Shown piece after piece: positions 9,689 to 21,400 of a stretch of DNA of 64,000 bases (positions are counted from its first letter, which is position 1; each line of letters opens with the position of its first letter). The translations under genes were made by a program, and so were the position numbers. The notes under the pieces are model-generated. The model did no database searches. It was not told the DNA's origin and saw nothing but the letters and a program-made list of their open reading frames with translations. The stretch lies in contig CM119267.1 of NCBI GenBank assembly GCA_051294375.1, positions 14,625,694-14,689,693 of the forward strand, in the 5' to 3' direction. The DNA comes from Paraspadella gotoi. Lineage: Eukaryota; Chaetognatha.

Positions 9689-10783
9689 ATGCTTAAAGGC
9701 AAGAAATACGATTACAAAGACTCGAACCTAGCCCTCTTTGGCTCCGATCTAGAAAGAAATGTGAAGGAGGCTTCGGCCGAATCTGAAGAGGCTTGGGAAG
9801 GCTCTGGCGATGGGCCTGGCCTCGAGATTTGGCGTATCGTCAATTTTCAAGTGGTGCCTTGGCCCAAGGATCAGTACGGCGAATTTTACATGGGCGACTC
9901 GTACATTGTGCTCAACACTTACCAAGAGGAAGATTCCGAGGAGCTCAAATACGATGCGCATTTCTGGATCGGGAAGCACTCGACGCAGGACGAGTACGGC
10001 ACGGCCGCCTACAAGACAGTCGAACTAGACACTTACCACAAGGACAAGCCTATCCAGCATCGCGAGATCCAAGGTCACGAGTCCGATCTCTTTAAATCCT
10101 ACTTTCAAACGATCGAGTACCTCGCCGGCGGCGCCGATTCTGGCTTCCGTCACGTAGTGCCTGAAGAGTATCAGCCCCGCCTGTTGCGAGTCAAGGGCGG
10201 CCGGGATCACGTCGAGGTTACGCAGATTCCTAAGGCCAAGGCTTGGGTCAAGCCGGAGGACATTTACATTCTCGATCTTGGACGAAAGCTGATTCAGAAT
10301 AATCGCCATGGATGCAACCTTCAAGAAAAGAGCCGCGCTATGCAATTTCTTCAAGAGCTGAAGGGCAAGCGTAGCCATGAGGAGATGGAGAGCTCCGTCT
10401 GCGACGAGGGCGATGACGACGAATTCTGGGAGGCCTTTGGCGAGGACGAAGACGCCGACGATGATGCCGACGACGACGACGCCCCTTTCGAGGAAGGAGA
10501 CAAAGAGCTGTTTCGTCTTAAAGAAGACTCTACTTTCGAGAAGATCGCGGAGGGAGATGACGTCAACAAATCTCTCTTGCAAACCGAAGACGTTTTCATT
10601 CTCGACGTGAAGTCCCAGTGTTTCGTCTGGATCGGGAAAGCTGCGAGTGAGGAGGAACAGAAGAGAGGAATGGAATTGGCTCACAATTATCTTATGGAGA
10701 CGGACCACTTCCAGACCCCGGCGACTTGCATATTGGAGGGCAAAGAAAACGCCTCCTTCAACGCCTTAATTGAGGCCTGTTAA
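9689..10783 (+). CDS. Three-repeat gelsolin-family protein (severin/fragmin/CapG-like)
   Basis: Members sever and cap actin filaments in a calcium-dependent way in the cytoplasm. The 364-aa product has three gelsolin domains: G1 around residues 45-140 (IWRIVNFQVVPWP...FYMGDSYIVL...DAHFWIG...DEYGTAAYKTVELD), G2 around 165-245 (SGFRHV, then a domain ending near LDLGRKLIQNNRHGCNLQEK) and G3 around 285-360 (LFRLKEDS...VFILDVKSQCFVWIGKAASEEEQ). This is the severin/fragmin architecture, half of a full gelsolin. An Asp/Glu-rich insert of about 35 residues lies between G2 and G3 and is unusual in length. I chose the ATG at 9689, which follows a TTTTGTTAG acceptor-like site (AG 9655-9656) by 32 bases; the frame extends upstream only without an ATG. 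AATAAA at 10899-10904 is a likely poly(A) signal. It is 78 bp from PMS1. Confidence 0.9.
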   Translation: MLKGKKYDYKDSNLALFGSDLERNVKEASAESEEAWEGSGDGPGLEIWRIVNFQVVPWPKDQYGEFYMGDSYIVLNTYQEEDSEELKYDAHFWIGKHSTQDEYGTAAYKTVELDTYHKDKPIQHREIQGHESDLFKSYFQTIEYLAGGADSGFRHVVPEEYQPRLLRVKGGRDHVEVTQIPKAKAWVKPEDIYILDLGRKLIQNNRHGCNLQEKSRAMQFLQELKGKRSHEEMESSVCDEGDDDEFWEAFGEDEDADDDADDDDAPFEEGDKELFRLKEDSTFEKIAEGDDVNKSLLQTEDVFILDVKSQCFVWIGKAASEEEQKRGMELAHNYLMETDHFQTPATCILEGKENASFNALIEAC

Positions 10784-11440
10784 ACAGGAGGGGGAATCCC
10801 AAACATTGACTTGTAACTTGAGTCGATGGAATCAAACAACTCTTTTTGACACTTTTCGTTTTGATATTTCTTATTCTTTTCGCTTTATCATTCTACAAAA
10901 TAAAGCTTTTTATTTTAATTATAATACATTTTTTAATAAATTTTTTTTATAACATTCCGCCTTTGCTGCCTTAGTGTTTGGGTGATATTTTCAATAGCTT
11001 TTTCCTGGCTTATATTTTACGCAGTTATGCACACACGGCTTAATTTTTTTCTTGTTATGGTTTGATCATGTTGAGTGTTTTTTCTAAATGTATTGGAGCT
11101 TAGTAAAAAGTAATACCATGATGTTCCGGAGAAGTATCTTCATTAAATATTATGAGAAAATCTATCGAACTAGATTTCTTCTTCTAATACACACACAATC
11201 TATGTATAAAAGTTTACTCAAGTTTAATTTCACTTTTTATAATAAAACATTAGGATAAGTAAATTAATGAATATCAGTATCAATAGTATAAATCCGAGAG
11301 TTTCAATTTAAATAAGAAGACGTTACTGAGCTCCATTGGTGTCTGGTGTCAATTTCACACATCCTTTTATGTTTTTTATTTACTATATACTTTTACGTAC
11401 TTAAAATTATTAAGTCTAGTCTTTCTTCAGATCTACGAAA
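10784..11440. other. Intergenic region
   Basis: AT-rich spacer between the gelsolin-like gene and mL38. The only notable signals are AATAAA at 10899-10904 and a strong pyrimidine tract plus acceptor-like CTTTCTTCAG ending at 11430, 10 bases before the next ATG. No gene or RNA is recognisable. Confidence 0.5.
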
Positions 11441-13737
11441 ATGGGCAGCTCCATACTTCGGAAATCCGATCATTTGGCTACCCTTATGCGGACTAACATT
11501 TTTCGTTCGTGCGCTCCGCTATCTCCTTCGGATGGGTCGTCCCCTAAGTCTCCATTTTTTTTACCCTCCTGGACCCCTCATCGAGTTCCCGTTGCCACGC
11601 GGTACATGAGAGGACGTAGAAGGTGGAAATTTCTCCCTAAACTCATCGGGGAGGAACACGTGCAGCCCGACGTCCACGTTCGACACAATTTTGAGCAGCG
11701 ACTGAAGGCCATCCAGCGAGTGGACGAAGAGATTCACAGGGTGCACGACATTGGTTTGCCAGTCGTCGTTTTTCCCGCTCGGCGCTTGGAAAAAGACAAA
11801 GAAATGCGTGATTTTCGGAGAAAAATTAGGGATGACTTCGAGATGGAGCGCGACTCAAGGCTGCAGCGTTCGACCTTTGACGCCGCTGAGGTGGAACACG
11901 AGGATGGATGGGAGGTGGACGACGAAGACTCCAAGGTGGCTCGGTCCCGCATCGAGCATTGTGGGGTCTTTCGTGACCTGTTCGGCTCGTACGCTGTTTT
12001 TCGCGACGCCTTTCGCCTCGACATTGGCTATGACGTTGAATCTCCCGGCGAGGATGGATTGATGGCGCCAGTTTATTACGGAAACTTCGTTGACGCTAGT
12101 CATTGCCAACGCTCGCCCGCCGTTCAAATCGAAAGGGTCGACGAAGAGTTTCTTTGGACGCTGTTAATGACGTCTCCGGATCAAAATTTGGCGCAGTCAA
12201 ACGTGAGGCTTCGAAATCGAATTTAAAGGGATCATTCACTGTTATCCTATTTCAAATAATTTAATTCTAGGCTGAAATCCTTCACTGGATGGTCGGAAAC
12301 ATACGTGGTTCTGACGCGTCTACGGGGCAAGTCGTCGTGCCTTACATGCCTCCTTTCCCCATGCGCGGATTTGGTCCACTCCGTTACGTCTTCATCGCGT
12401 ACAAGCAGGAAGCCCCTCTCGACTTCTCCGCCTTAACTTCGGTTCTCTTCGACGACTCTCGCGCCCTCGCTCAGCGCGGATTCTCCACTTATTCCTTCTA
12501 CCGCCGCCACCAGGATGTTTTCACGCCGACTGCGCTCCGCTTCTTTCAGTGCCACCACGAAGATTGCGTCACCGATTTTTTTCGCAATCGTCTCGAAATG
12601 AAAGAACCTTCCTATGCGTACGATTGGCCAGAGCCCGTGAGGCCGCTGCAGGCCAAGACCGAAGAACGAACCTCATTTAACGAGTACTTGGACCTTTTTC
12701 GTGACAGAAAAGAAATCAATGAACAGGTAAACTTGGTAACAGATTTTGATTGATTGTAATAAAAGTGTATGTTACATGCGAAAAATAAATATGCAGCTAA
12801 CAGCTGTTTGTAATAGAATTTGTCAGCATTTGCTGCTCTGCTCAATGCTCGGGTACTATAATATATAATAGGGTGGAGTGATGAAAAGATTGAGCGATTG
12901 AACATGATTTTTTTGCTGCCTATGGATAATTGGATATGTAATTAACGAATTTTAAACCCTTTAAAAACTTTTTTAACTTAACAGTATATATATATACAGT
13001 TGTAATATTCTTTTTAAAAACATTAAATTTCAAAATTATTTTTATTTTATTTTTAAGAACAGATTTGAATTCGCCGTAAAAAATTAAGAAATTTTTATTA
13101 AATTTGTTATATGATATTTTAATATTTAAACCGCTAAAAATCATTAAAACGTTTACCATATATAAATTTCTACTTTTCCCCGTTTTAAATGCTGAAGACA
13201 ACATAATTTTTGATGTTTTATATATTTGATTTAATTTTTTATAAAGAATTTAAATCTTTATTAGAAATCTAAAAACAATTATTTTTAAAATTTACTATTT
13301 TATAAGAATATTACTACAAATATATTGCATTTTACTATTTTGTTCCCGAAATAATATGAACAAAATATTTTTATACTAATTAATCATACTATCTCACGTT
13401 TAAATATCCTTGTTTGATCACTCAAATAATTTTTTTGTTCTTGAGAGCTCCACTCTAATATATAATTTCATAATTTCATATATTGATGTCTAATGAGGAT
13501 TAGCGGGATAAAAATTATTCGGGACTGAAGATTTTAATTATTATATTTTTTTTTTCTTTTGAGGTTTTGAAAAAGCGACTGTCGATGGGTTCTCCTTTTG
13601 AAGGCTACCCACCCAGAGACGCCTGGCCTAATGCGCTTGTAGACATCGTGGATGAAAACCCAACTTGGTTAAGTGACGAACTTTCTGAGCAAAAATTGAG
13701 AAGAGGGAAGTGGAGAGATCTGGAAATTAGAGACTGA
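11441..13737 (+). CDS. MRPL38: Mitochondrial large ribosomal subunit protein mL38
   Basis: mL38 is a PEBP-fold protein of the mitochondrial large ribosomal subunit. Three exons, 11441-12202, 12271-12726 and 13564-13737, joined at phase 0 (GT at 12203 and 12727; AG at 12269-12270 and 13562-13563), give 463 aa, somewhat longer than the human 380. The N-terminus is basic and suits a mitochondrial targeting peptide. The exon 1/2 junction rebuilds the PEBP signature AEILHWMVGNIRGSD, followed by VVPYMPPFPMRGFGPLRYVF, the PEBP ligand-site region as modified in mL38. Exon 3 encodes the C-terminal tail beginning VLKKRLSMGSPFEGYPP. Intron 2 (837 bp) is very AT-rich and shows nothing else. The long exon 1 ends in WTLLMTSPDQNLAQSN before the PEBP core. 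The neighbour NT5C3 starts 201 bp downstream. Confidence 0.85.
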
Positions 13738-13938
13738 CCGAAATATCGTTTTAAAAAGTTTTCGTTAAAGTCCTCAATATCGTTTTTAGAGGATTTTTTT
13801 TTAAATTCTTTTGATTTATTTTCCGCCTCTTGTTTGTTTTAGTAACTCTCGACCATGAACCGCTGATAGTTCACTGCTGCTAGATCGAACATTAGAAGTA
13901 ACCTTATTTAAATCTAGTCACAGTACGATCGCCCAAAC

Positions 13939-15824
13939 ATGTCTGTCGCCAACCAACAAGTTCCTGAAGTTCTCAAATCCCTTCTTTCTCATCCAAAAGT
14001 CAAAATTCGCGACACCGAGGCAGTCTCCGAAAAGGTTTTTTACTTAAACTTTAGTCGGGCCGCGAGTAGTCGGTCCGCCTGTTGGTCTATCCCCTTTTCG
14101 TTTTAATTGCTTATAATTCGGGTAATACTACATTGATTTTGTTAATACTTGAGTTATAAGGTGATGTAATATGTGATGCTTAATGTGCACACGTTTCATA
14201 CCTGTGTAGTCACGTGATCCCCAAAAATACGATAACTTAACTAAAAAATAGTAAGTACTCGTACTCATTTGATATTTCTCAGAAAGGTGTAGGATCCATG
14301 TGACTACGTATAAATACGGAAAAACGTCAATGCGGCTTATTTCTCTATCACTTAACAATAAAATAACTAAAACAATCTTTTTGTCAAATGTGCTTATATT
14401 TCATATTAGTGTATATACTATGTAGTCACGAAATCATCGGGAAATGCATCCGCATAAAGTGCAATGCTTCCATAAGGCCACTACGGCGCAACACCTCGAA
14501 CTCGCCAGTTCTTGGTTGTAAATTGCTTTAGCGATTTACTTACTCCCTGAAATAGTACAATTTTCTTTAAAAAAATTTGTTTTTCGGTTATTTAACTTTT
14601 TTTTTTTCTTACTAGCATTTATCTTTTATTCTTTTTATTAGGGACTTTTTATAGAAATTTGTTTATGTCTTCACCCAGTAGATCTTTACTTGCACCGCTT
14701 TATTTAAAATAAGACAAAAGAACATTAAAAATATATTTTATTTGCACTTGTTAGATCTTCATTTGCACCTGCTCTTTAATAAAATTGTAATTATTTTTTT
14801 AAATTATCATTATTTTAAATTTTTTTAAAAATATTTTTTTTTAATTTTATTTTAAAATTCATCTTTTTAATCAATATCCGATATTTAATTAAATTATTTA
14901 ATAAATATTTTTATTTTAAAATAAAATTTTAACATATTTTTAATCTTAAATGATTTAAGCACTTGAAAGCGATTTAAATATATTAGTTTTACTGGTTTTA
15001 CTGATTTTCATCTGGTTTTATTCTAGCTTTCCAAACTCGTTGCGGGAGGCTTGGACTCGCTCCAGGTGTTTTCTGACTTCGACTTTACTATCTCGCAATT
15101 GTGGGACGACCACGACGTGAAATGCCGTTCCAGTCACAACGTGATCGAAGCCTTTCTCCCTCACGAGTATTGTGCCAAGGCGGAAAAGATCCTCAATAAG
15201 TATTACCCCATCGAGATCGACCCCAACCTCACGCAGGAAGAAAAGACCCCCTTGATGGTCAAATGGTGGACGTCTTCCCACGAAAACATCGTAGAGTCGG
15301 GCCTTACGAAGCCGCGCCTCGAGGAAGCGTGCCGTGCTTCCGGGATCCTCGTTCGCGACGGTTTCAGCCTCCTCGTCCAGTCGCTCTGCGAACACAAAGT
15401 GCCTCTGCTGATCTTTTCGGCTGGGATCGCGGACGTCTTGCAGGGCGTCCTCGTAGCGCTCGACCTTTCCCAGCCGAATCAAACGATTATCGCGAATCGC
15501 ATGAACTTCGACGACGAGGGTCGTCTCGTCGGCTTCCACGACCCACTCATTCATGTCTTCAACAAGAACGAGGCGTTGAAGGTGCACGTCGACTACTTTG
15601 AGTCGCAAAAAGGCCGCAAAAATTATATTCTGATGGGCGATTCTCTTGGCGATCTCAAGATGGTCGACGGGGTCTCCTCCGTCGCCCATTGCCTTACCAT
15701 CGGCTTCCTCAACAACCATCTGGACGCAATGCTAGATCGTTACATGGATAATTTCGATATCGTGCTCGTAGACGACCGCACCATGGACGTGCCAAATTTG
15801 ATCGTTAAGTACATTAGTAACTGA
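13939..15824 (+). CDS. NT5C3: Cytosolic 5'-nucleotidase III (NT5C3A/B-like)
   Basis: This HAD-superfamily enzyme dephosphorylates pyrimidine nucleoside 5'-monophosphates (and 7-methyl-GMP in the B form). Exon 1, 13939-14034, encodes a 32-aa leader; exon 2, 15027-15824, carries the rest (GT at 14035, AG at 15025-15026, phase 0), 297 aa in all. HAD motif I is FSDFDFTIS: the two catalytic Asp residues are present, with Phe where Met is common between them. Motif II is LIFSAGIADVL, the conserved Lys/Asn region is IHVFNKNEAL, and motif III is ILMGDSLGDLKMVDG. LTQEEKTPLMVKWW is also diagnostic of the family. Intron 1 (992 bp) contains a small inverted-repeat element (14203-14309). AATAAA lies at 15893-15898. 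The exon 1 ATG is supported by the good in-frame splice. Confidence 0.92.
14203..14309. mobile_element. Short inverted-repeat (MITE-like) element in NT5C3 intron 1
   Basis: The left end TGTGTAGTCACGTGATCC (14203-14220) pairs with the right end GGATCCATGTGACTACGTA (about 14292-14310) with few mismatches, enclosing about 70 bp of AT-rich sequence. A related end, TGTGTAATCACGTGA, occurs in the first PAN2 intron (about 53953-53967) and TATGTAGTCACGAAATC at about 14420. This points to a small non-autonomous DNA-element family. I could not settle a target-site duplication. Confidence 0.5.
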
Positions 15825-17161
15825 TGAGACTTGTAACGGCCAGAGTATACTAATATTATGTGTTTAATATATTATTAAATCAACTAAAACTAAATAAATT
15901 TTTCTATGGAGACAGGTAGCCGTGCGATATATTTTCAAGATCGATAAAAATAATGACGAAAACCGGGGGGGAAAGGCTGTTCCTTTATTTTTGCGCCAAA
16001 AAAAAGTTTGCCGTTTTTGTGTATGATAGATGAGCCCATTAGAACTTATTTCGTTTCGATGCATTACCTTGTTCAGTAAATTTTGGCGAATGGCAATCCG
16101 TCCAAGTCATTCATTTTCGGTAGCTTGACTTGCAATATTGCTAAGATTCAAGGTTTATTTGCGAATGAAAATCCTTTCCATGTCTTATGGATTTGCTTTA
16201 CAAATTATTTTTTCGTTCGTAACATGATTGTTCATGTTATCAACGAAAATATTATTCACTACTCAACCGTTTTTATTTTTAATTACGACTCTCAGTCGTG
16301 TGCAAAAAAACGCGCCACTTTATAACTTAAAATTTTATACATTCTTTTAAAATATTTTAAAAAATTATTTAAAAAATAAGTTTTTAAAAAAAGAATTAAT
16401 GTGTATAAATTTTATTATAATCGGTTAAGTGGTTTAAAAGATACGAATTTTTGAGTTTGAATGTTTCAAAGCTACAAGAGAAAATCAAATTTTATTTAAA
16501 AGTTTCATAATCATTAACTTATTATTTATCATATTTTTAATAACTTTAGAATTATTATTTAGGGATCTGGGTCAATCCAGTTGTCCAGCTATCCTTCCGA
16601 GTTGCCAGTGTAATTTTTGTTTCAATATATTATAAGGATATAAAAAATCAAAAGAAAAAAGATCAGTTTTAAAACAATCAGATTTTTGATTTTTAGCTTT
16701 GCGGTAGAGTACTTCATTTTAAAAAATCACTGCTCCTAAACGAATAGGCCGATTTTCATAAAATTTATGCCAAACTGTTTATCTTTTAATAAAATTTAAA
16801 TTATTTTTAAAGTTAAAAAAAAAATATATAGAATAAATTTAAAAGTCTGATATAAGGTGGCGCGATTTTTTTGCACATGAGTGTATTGTTTGAAAAACCA
16901 TTGATATTTTTTTCTTCTTTTCCCTTTCATTTCAAGTAATTGTTTTTATTATATAAGGTACGATCTCCTTTGATATGAAGTGATTAAAATTCAGAAAATA
17001 AAACTAAAATTTACACTTATAATATTTTTATTTACACCGCCTCCTCCCCCCCAAAAATTCAACCCTCTACGACCGCAAAATAAAATAAAAAAGATAAGAA
17101 TATTTATCTGACTAAAACCCGAGTCATATTCTGATTATCGTTACGTCTAATTCGCTCTATT
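15825..17161. other. Intergenic region, AT-rich
   Basis: No gene is seen. The first part holds the NT5C3 3' end (AATAAA 15893-15898). The remainder is low-complexity AT with no clear element, apart from a short GC-richer segment around 16560-16610 and a C-run at about 17036-17052. Confidence 0.5.
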
Positions 17162-18079
17162 ATGGCTGTCCGGGCTCAAAGCCTCCAACAACTCTCTGCT
17201 CAGTTACAATATCTCGAAGACTCCATCGTTTCCATCATCGTGGAATTTTCTCATCGTCTTGCAACTTTGACCGACTTGAACGTTTTTGTTCTGTTGGAGG
17301 GTTCGGGCGGTCGACGATTGGCTGGAAAGAAACACCTCGTAGACGCCTTTCAGACCGATTCCCTCAAGCATGACCCGGCCGACGTGCGTTTGGAGGTCAC
17401 TGAATTCTCCAACAGCGTCGTTGCGCTTCCTCGGGAGTCGCCCGACCCGAGCAACTCGAGGAAACGCGGAAGCTTGGAACGAGTCTCAACCAATTCTCCC
17501 AAACGCTTCAAATGGAGCGACGAGGACGAAGTGGTTCTGCTCTTGGAGGAAGAAGAGAATTCCGTTGACGGCATGGAGAAAAAGCCAATTTGCATCGAAG
17601 ATAACTCGAGTCCCGATGTCGCTGCGACTAGCGTTGGGGCGAGCGAATACTCTGACCTTGGAGTCGATTTCGACCCGACGCTCTCCGCCTTATTTTCCTC
17701 CAGTACGCCTGACTCGCCCGAATACGCCGTGGACTTTTCCGCATTGCATCTCAATCCGCAAAAGCTGGAATTTCTCCGTCATCTCGACGACCCGATGGAG
17801 GCATTCTCTAAAGGGTCCGCCGCCATTAAGGTTATCTCCTCGACTTTCTTCGATTTTGGAAAGGAACTTTCTCGCTTTTGTCGCTTTGGTCTCGATTCGC
17901 CGGAAGCAAAAACGTTCTTCAGCGTCAACGTGGACCGGTTTATGGATTCCTTGCCCGTCATGCGAAACGATTCCAGAACGGGAATCATTAAGATTCAGAC
18001 AAAAACTCCGGAAGCCTACATGAGGATGAACGCGAGGAACGGGTTTCGATCGGGGCTCGGAAAAAGAAGCATCACGTGA
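17162..18079 (+). CDS. Unrecognised 305-aa protein
   Basis: A single uninterrupted frame with the GC content and codon choice of its neighbours, starting ATT-ATG and ending TGA at 18077-18079. I do not recognise the family. Residues about 15-70 look folded: a helix-like LQQLSAQLQYLEDSIVSIIV followed by FSHRLATLTDLNVFVLLEGS, a helix-then-strand pattern faintly like the start of a MADS-type domain, but without its basic residues, so I do not call it one. Residues about 100-185 are Ser/Glu-rich with a basic RKRGS...KRFKW patch that could be a nuclear signal and a run of acidic residues. A second, more hydrophobic segment spans about 195-285 (LEFLRHLDDPMEAF...KVISSTFFDFGKELSRF). It is probably a real gene because the frame is long, in the common strand, and lies in a coding-composition block. 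Confidence 0.6.
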   Translation: MAVRAQSLQQLSAQLQYLEDSIVSIIVEFSHRLATLTDLNVFVLLEGSGGRRLAGKKHLVDAFQTDSLKHDPADVRLEVTEFSNSVVALPRESPDPSNSRKRGSLERVSTNSPKRFKWSDEDEVVLLLEEEENSVDGMEKKPICIEDNSSPDVAATSVGASEYSDLGVDFDPTLSALFSSSTPDSPEYAVDFSALHLNPQKLEFLRHLDDPMEAFSKGSAAIKVISSTFFDFGKELSRFCRFGLDSPEAKTFFSVNVDRFMDSLPVMRNDSRTGIIKIQTKTPEAYMRMNARNGFRSGLGKRSIT

Positions 18080-18463
18080 CAATGTGATCTGATAGCGATT
18101 TTTATTTCGAGCCGAATTCGTAATTAATTTAGAAACATGGCGTCTAATTAGTTGGTCGTGATTGGCCGGAAATCGTTTCCGTTCTCGTGATTTAAAAAAA
18201 TGTATGTTAATGTGATTTCTCGTCATTTTAGTTTTTCATGCAAATACTAATAGGATTACTATAACAAATAAATTTAACTATTATTTATTCGGAATACTTT
18301 TCGAAAGTTATTTTGAATACAAATCATTTTTTTTATGAAATTAGGATTTTTCATCTTTCGTTTTAAAAAATTGTTTCAAACCTGATGCGTTACACTCATC
18401 GTTATTTACAAAGTAATTATGTATTCATTTCATTTACTTTTTTTAAAACCTAGGAATTCAAAA
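18080..18463. other. Short intergenic region
   Basis: AT-rich spacer before legumain. It ends with an acceptor-like CCTAG (AG 18452-18453) ten bases before the legumain ATG. Nothing else is visible. Confidence 0.5.
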
Positions 18464-21400
18464 ATGAATTTCGAAAAAATTCAATCTTTGTCAGTGCTGC
18501 TAGTACTTAGCTTCGGCCTTGTTGCTAGTGGCTCGCCCAAACACTGGGCGCTGATCGTCGCCGGTTCTAACGGCTACTACAACTACCGTCACCAGGCAGA
18601 CGTTTGTCACGCCTACCAGATCCTGAGAAAAAATGGAATTCCAGACGAGCAAATCGTCGTCATGATGTACGACGACATCGCACACAGTCCGGAAAATCCA
18701 ACCCCAGGTACGCGAACCTTACGATCTTTCTTTTAGTCTTCAATATTTCATTGATAGGGAAGGTCGAAAAAAATTAGATTAGCTTGCTTGAAAGTTGCAT
18801 ATGAAAATTTGAATGAAAAGTCAATCTTTAACAACCTCTTACCAATGAATAATAAAATCATAAAAATGTCATTTAATATTGAAGTGACCGAGAGGTCGTT
18901 TCAAATATTATATTATTAATTTTTATCTTTTATGACTTAATCATTAAGTTAATGAAGGAATTTTTTAAGAGTTATTTCTTAGAAAATGTTTGTATTTTGT
19001 TTTAAACAAATCGTTGTTGAAAATAAATTTCAAACTTTTTTCTAAATCTCAACACAACGAAAAAGAAACGATTATATATAGCAAAGAGTTATTTCTTATA
19101 GACTTTTCAAATAAAAATATCTAACATAACAATTATTTTAAAATTAAAGATTTTCTAAGGTATACATAAATACATCTTAATGCGTAAATTAAAAGTTATT
19201 GAAAGTTGAATTTTTTTATTCATAAATGATTATTAATAATATATTTTTCATTTAAGTACGTAAGATAGAGTATATTCCATAATCTATGAAATTGGTACAA
19301 CCAATATAAAATTATCCATTCATTTAATAAATAAGCTATCATGCCTCTGACTTTGTACAGGTGGTTTAAGGCCTCCATCACTCTTACAAGACAATGACAC
19401 AGCAGGACCCTGCAAGCTTTCAATCAAGACTTTCTCAGTCTCGTTTATTCACTCCAAGAGATGATTATTAATGCTTCTTGATATTTGTCTAGGATGATGA
19501 TAATACCTAAAAACTTTCAGGAATAGTAATTAATCAGCCGAATGGACAAGACGTCTACCACGACGTGCCCAAAGATTACGTCGGAAAAAACGTTACGCCC
19601 GAAGTCTTTCTAAATGTTTTGTTGTGCAACAAAACTGCGTTGAAAACAAAAGGAAGCGGAAAGGTAAGAGCATTTCGAGTTTTTACAATGGTTATAAGCT
19701 CGGCATTTCTTTTTTTTATTATTTCTAGTGCATCGACAGCGGTCCCGAAGACCACGTATTTATCAATTTCGCGGATCACGGAGCGCCGGGCCTCCTCGCT
19801 TTCCCCGACGGGGAGCTTTACTCTAAGCAGTTGATGCAAGCGCTGCAAATCATGTACTCTTTAAAGAAATACCACAAGATGGTTTTGTATATCGAGGCGT
19901 GCGAGAGTGGCTCCATGTTCGACGGCCTGCTTCCCAATGACATGAACATTTATGCCACAACGGCCGCTAACGAGGACGAGTCCTCTTATGCTTGTTACTA
20001 CGATGAGAAGCGAGGGACTTACCTGGGGGACGTTTATTCTGGTGAGCTCTTGTCTACTATATATTATAAAGCGACTCCAGCGTTGATAACTAGGCAAACG
20101 TTTTGTTTAGTTCGATGGATGGAAGATGCGGACAACGAATTAATCAACGCCGAAACCCTGATGGATCAATTTAACATAGTCCGGGCAGAAACTAACACGT
20201 GATAACCACAATTTTTTTGAAATTTCATTTTTTCAAGGAGTCAGTATTAATTTTCTACAGGGTAGTGATTCAAAACTTAAAAAATCCGTATAATTTCATC
20301 TTTTTTTATTTTGTGACGCATCGGGTGAATTTAAAGAAAAAAATGTAATTGAAGATACTTAACCAGACCTTGTTCTAACTATTAAAGCAATGCGACAAGG
20401 ACTACTGCAAAAACCACTCCTGCCACAGCACCTAAAAGAATGACAGCCGCTCTTCATAAACACTTCTGAAAGATCGGGCCACAACTTGTAGACGGTTTAC
20501 CATATGCCATTGATATTTTGGTTGAAAGTCATATGGGTCTCCCCTTTAAAACGCCCTACTTATCACATTTTAGGGAAATTAGATGTGGATATTTTCAAGC
20601 CCGAAAATCATTCAGTCAAAAATTAAAATGTTGCTGCAGCTGAAATATTTATTTTTTTTAGCTTTATACAACAATGCCCTTTGTTACAGCCATGCATAAT
20701 AACCCCAAGAGTATTTGCTGAAATGGAATATAAAAACAATATAGTAGAATGCTGCAAAGGATTTTTGTCCAGTAGCAAAAATGCACAAAAATGCAGCAGT
20801 AGATTGCATTAAGCAATTTACTTAATATTTTATACAGAGAGTCCCAACTACATCAGTTATTGATTTCATAAGTTCACAGAGATGGCACTCAACCAGAGTA
20901 GCCACTACAGTGTGAACTTTAGCAAAAATAAGAAATTTTTACAGCATCTTAAAATTGCTTGTTAAACAGCGGCAGTTTAATGGCCATAGTATAGTAAAGA
21001 TATGATGTCTGAGTGAATATTTCTAAATGGAGTTCTTCATTTGCACTCTTTAGAATTTTCCTTTCAGCATAAAAATGAGCTACTAGTGTAGCAGAATATA
21101 TAGCATGTATATTATTGGTTTTGGGTATGATACAATTGATACCTGTAGCATCCTTATAAATGGCACTAATCAAATCGGGCTTGATCGTACGTTTTCCCGA
21201 CTTAGAATAGTAGTTATTCCTATTCTTAATGGCCTTCTTAATAATATAACATACTACTAGGGAACCTTGAGGTGTATTGAAGGCGTGAAGAAATTTTTTT
21301 TTCCTTTTTTTTTTCTTAAAATAAAAAGATAATTTTCATAAAATTCAACAATTAAGGATCAATCGCGGACACTGCAAATTGGAAAAGTATTAAGTATACC

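Noticed and set aside
17200-17300. MADS-box-like pattern in the unrecognised 305-aa protein.
   Set aside because: The basic DNA-binding residues before the helix are absent and the similarity is limited to a hydrophobic pattern.
20199-20201. TGA ending the legumain frame, suggesting a truncated protease.
   Set aside because: It is part of a GTGATA donor. Splicing to 22000 restores the conserved NTSHV...QFGD sequence and the whole prodomain.
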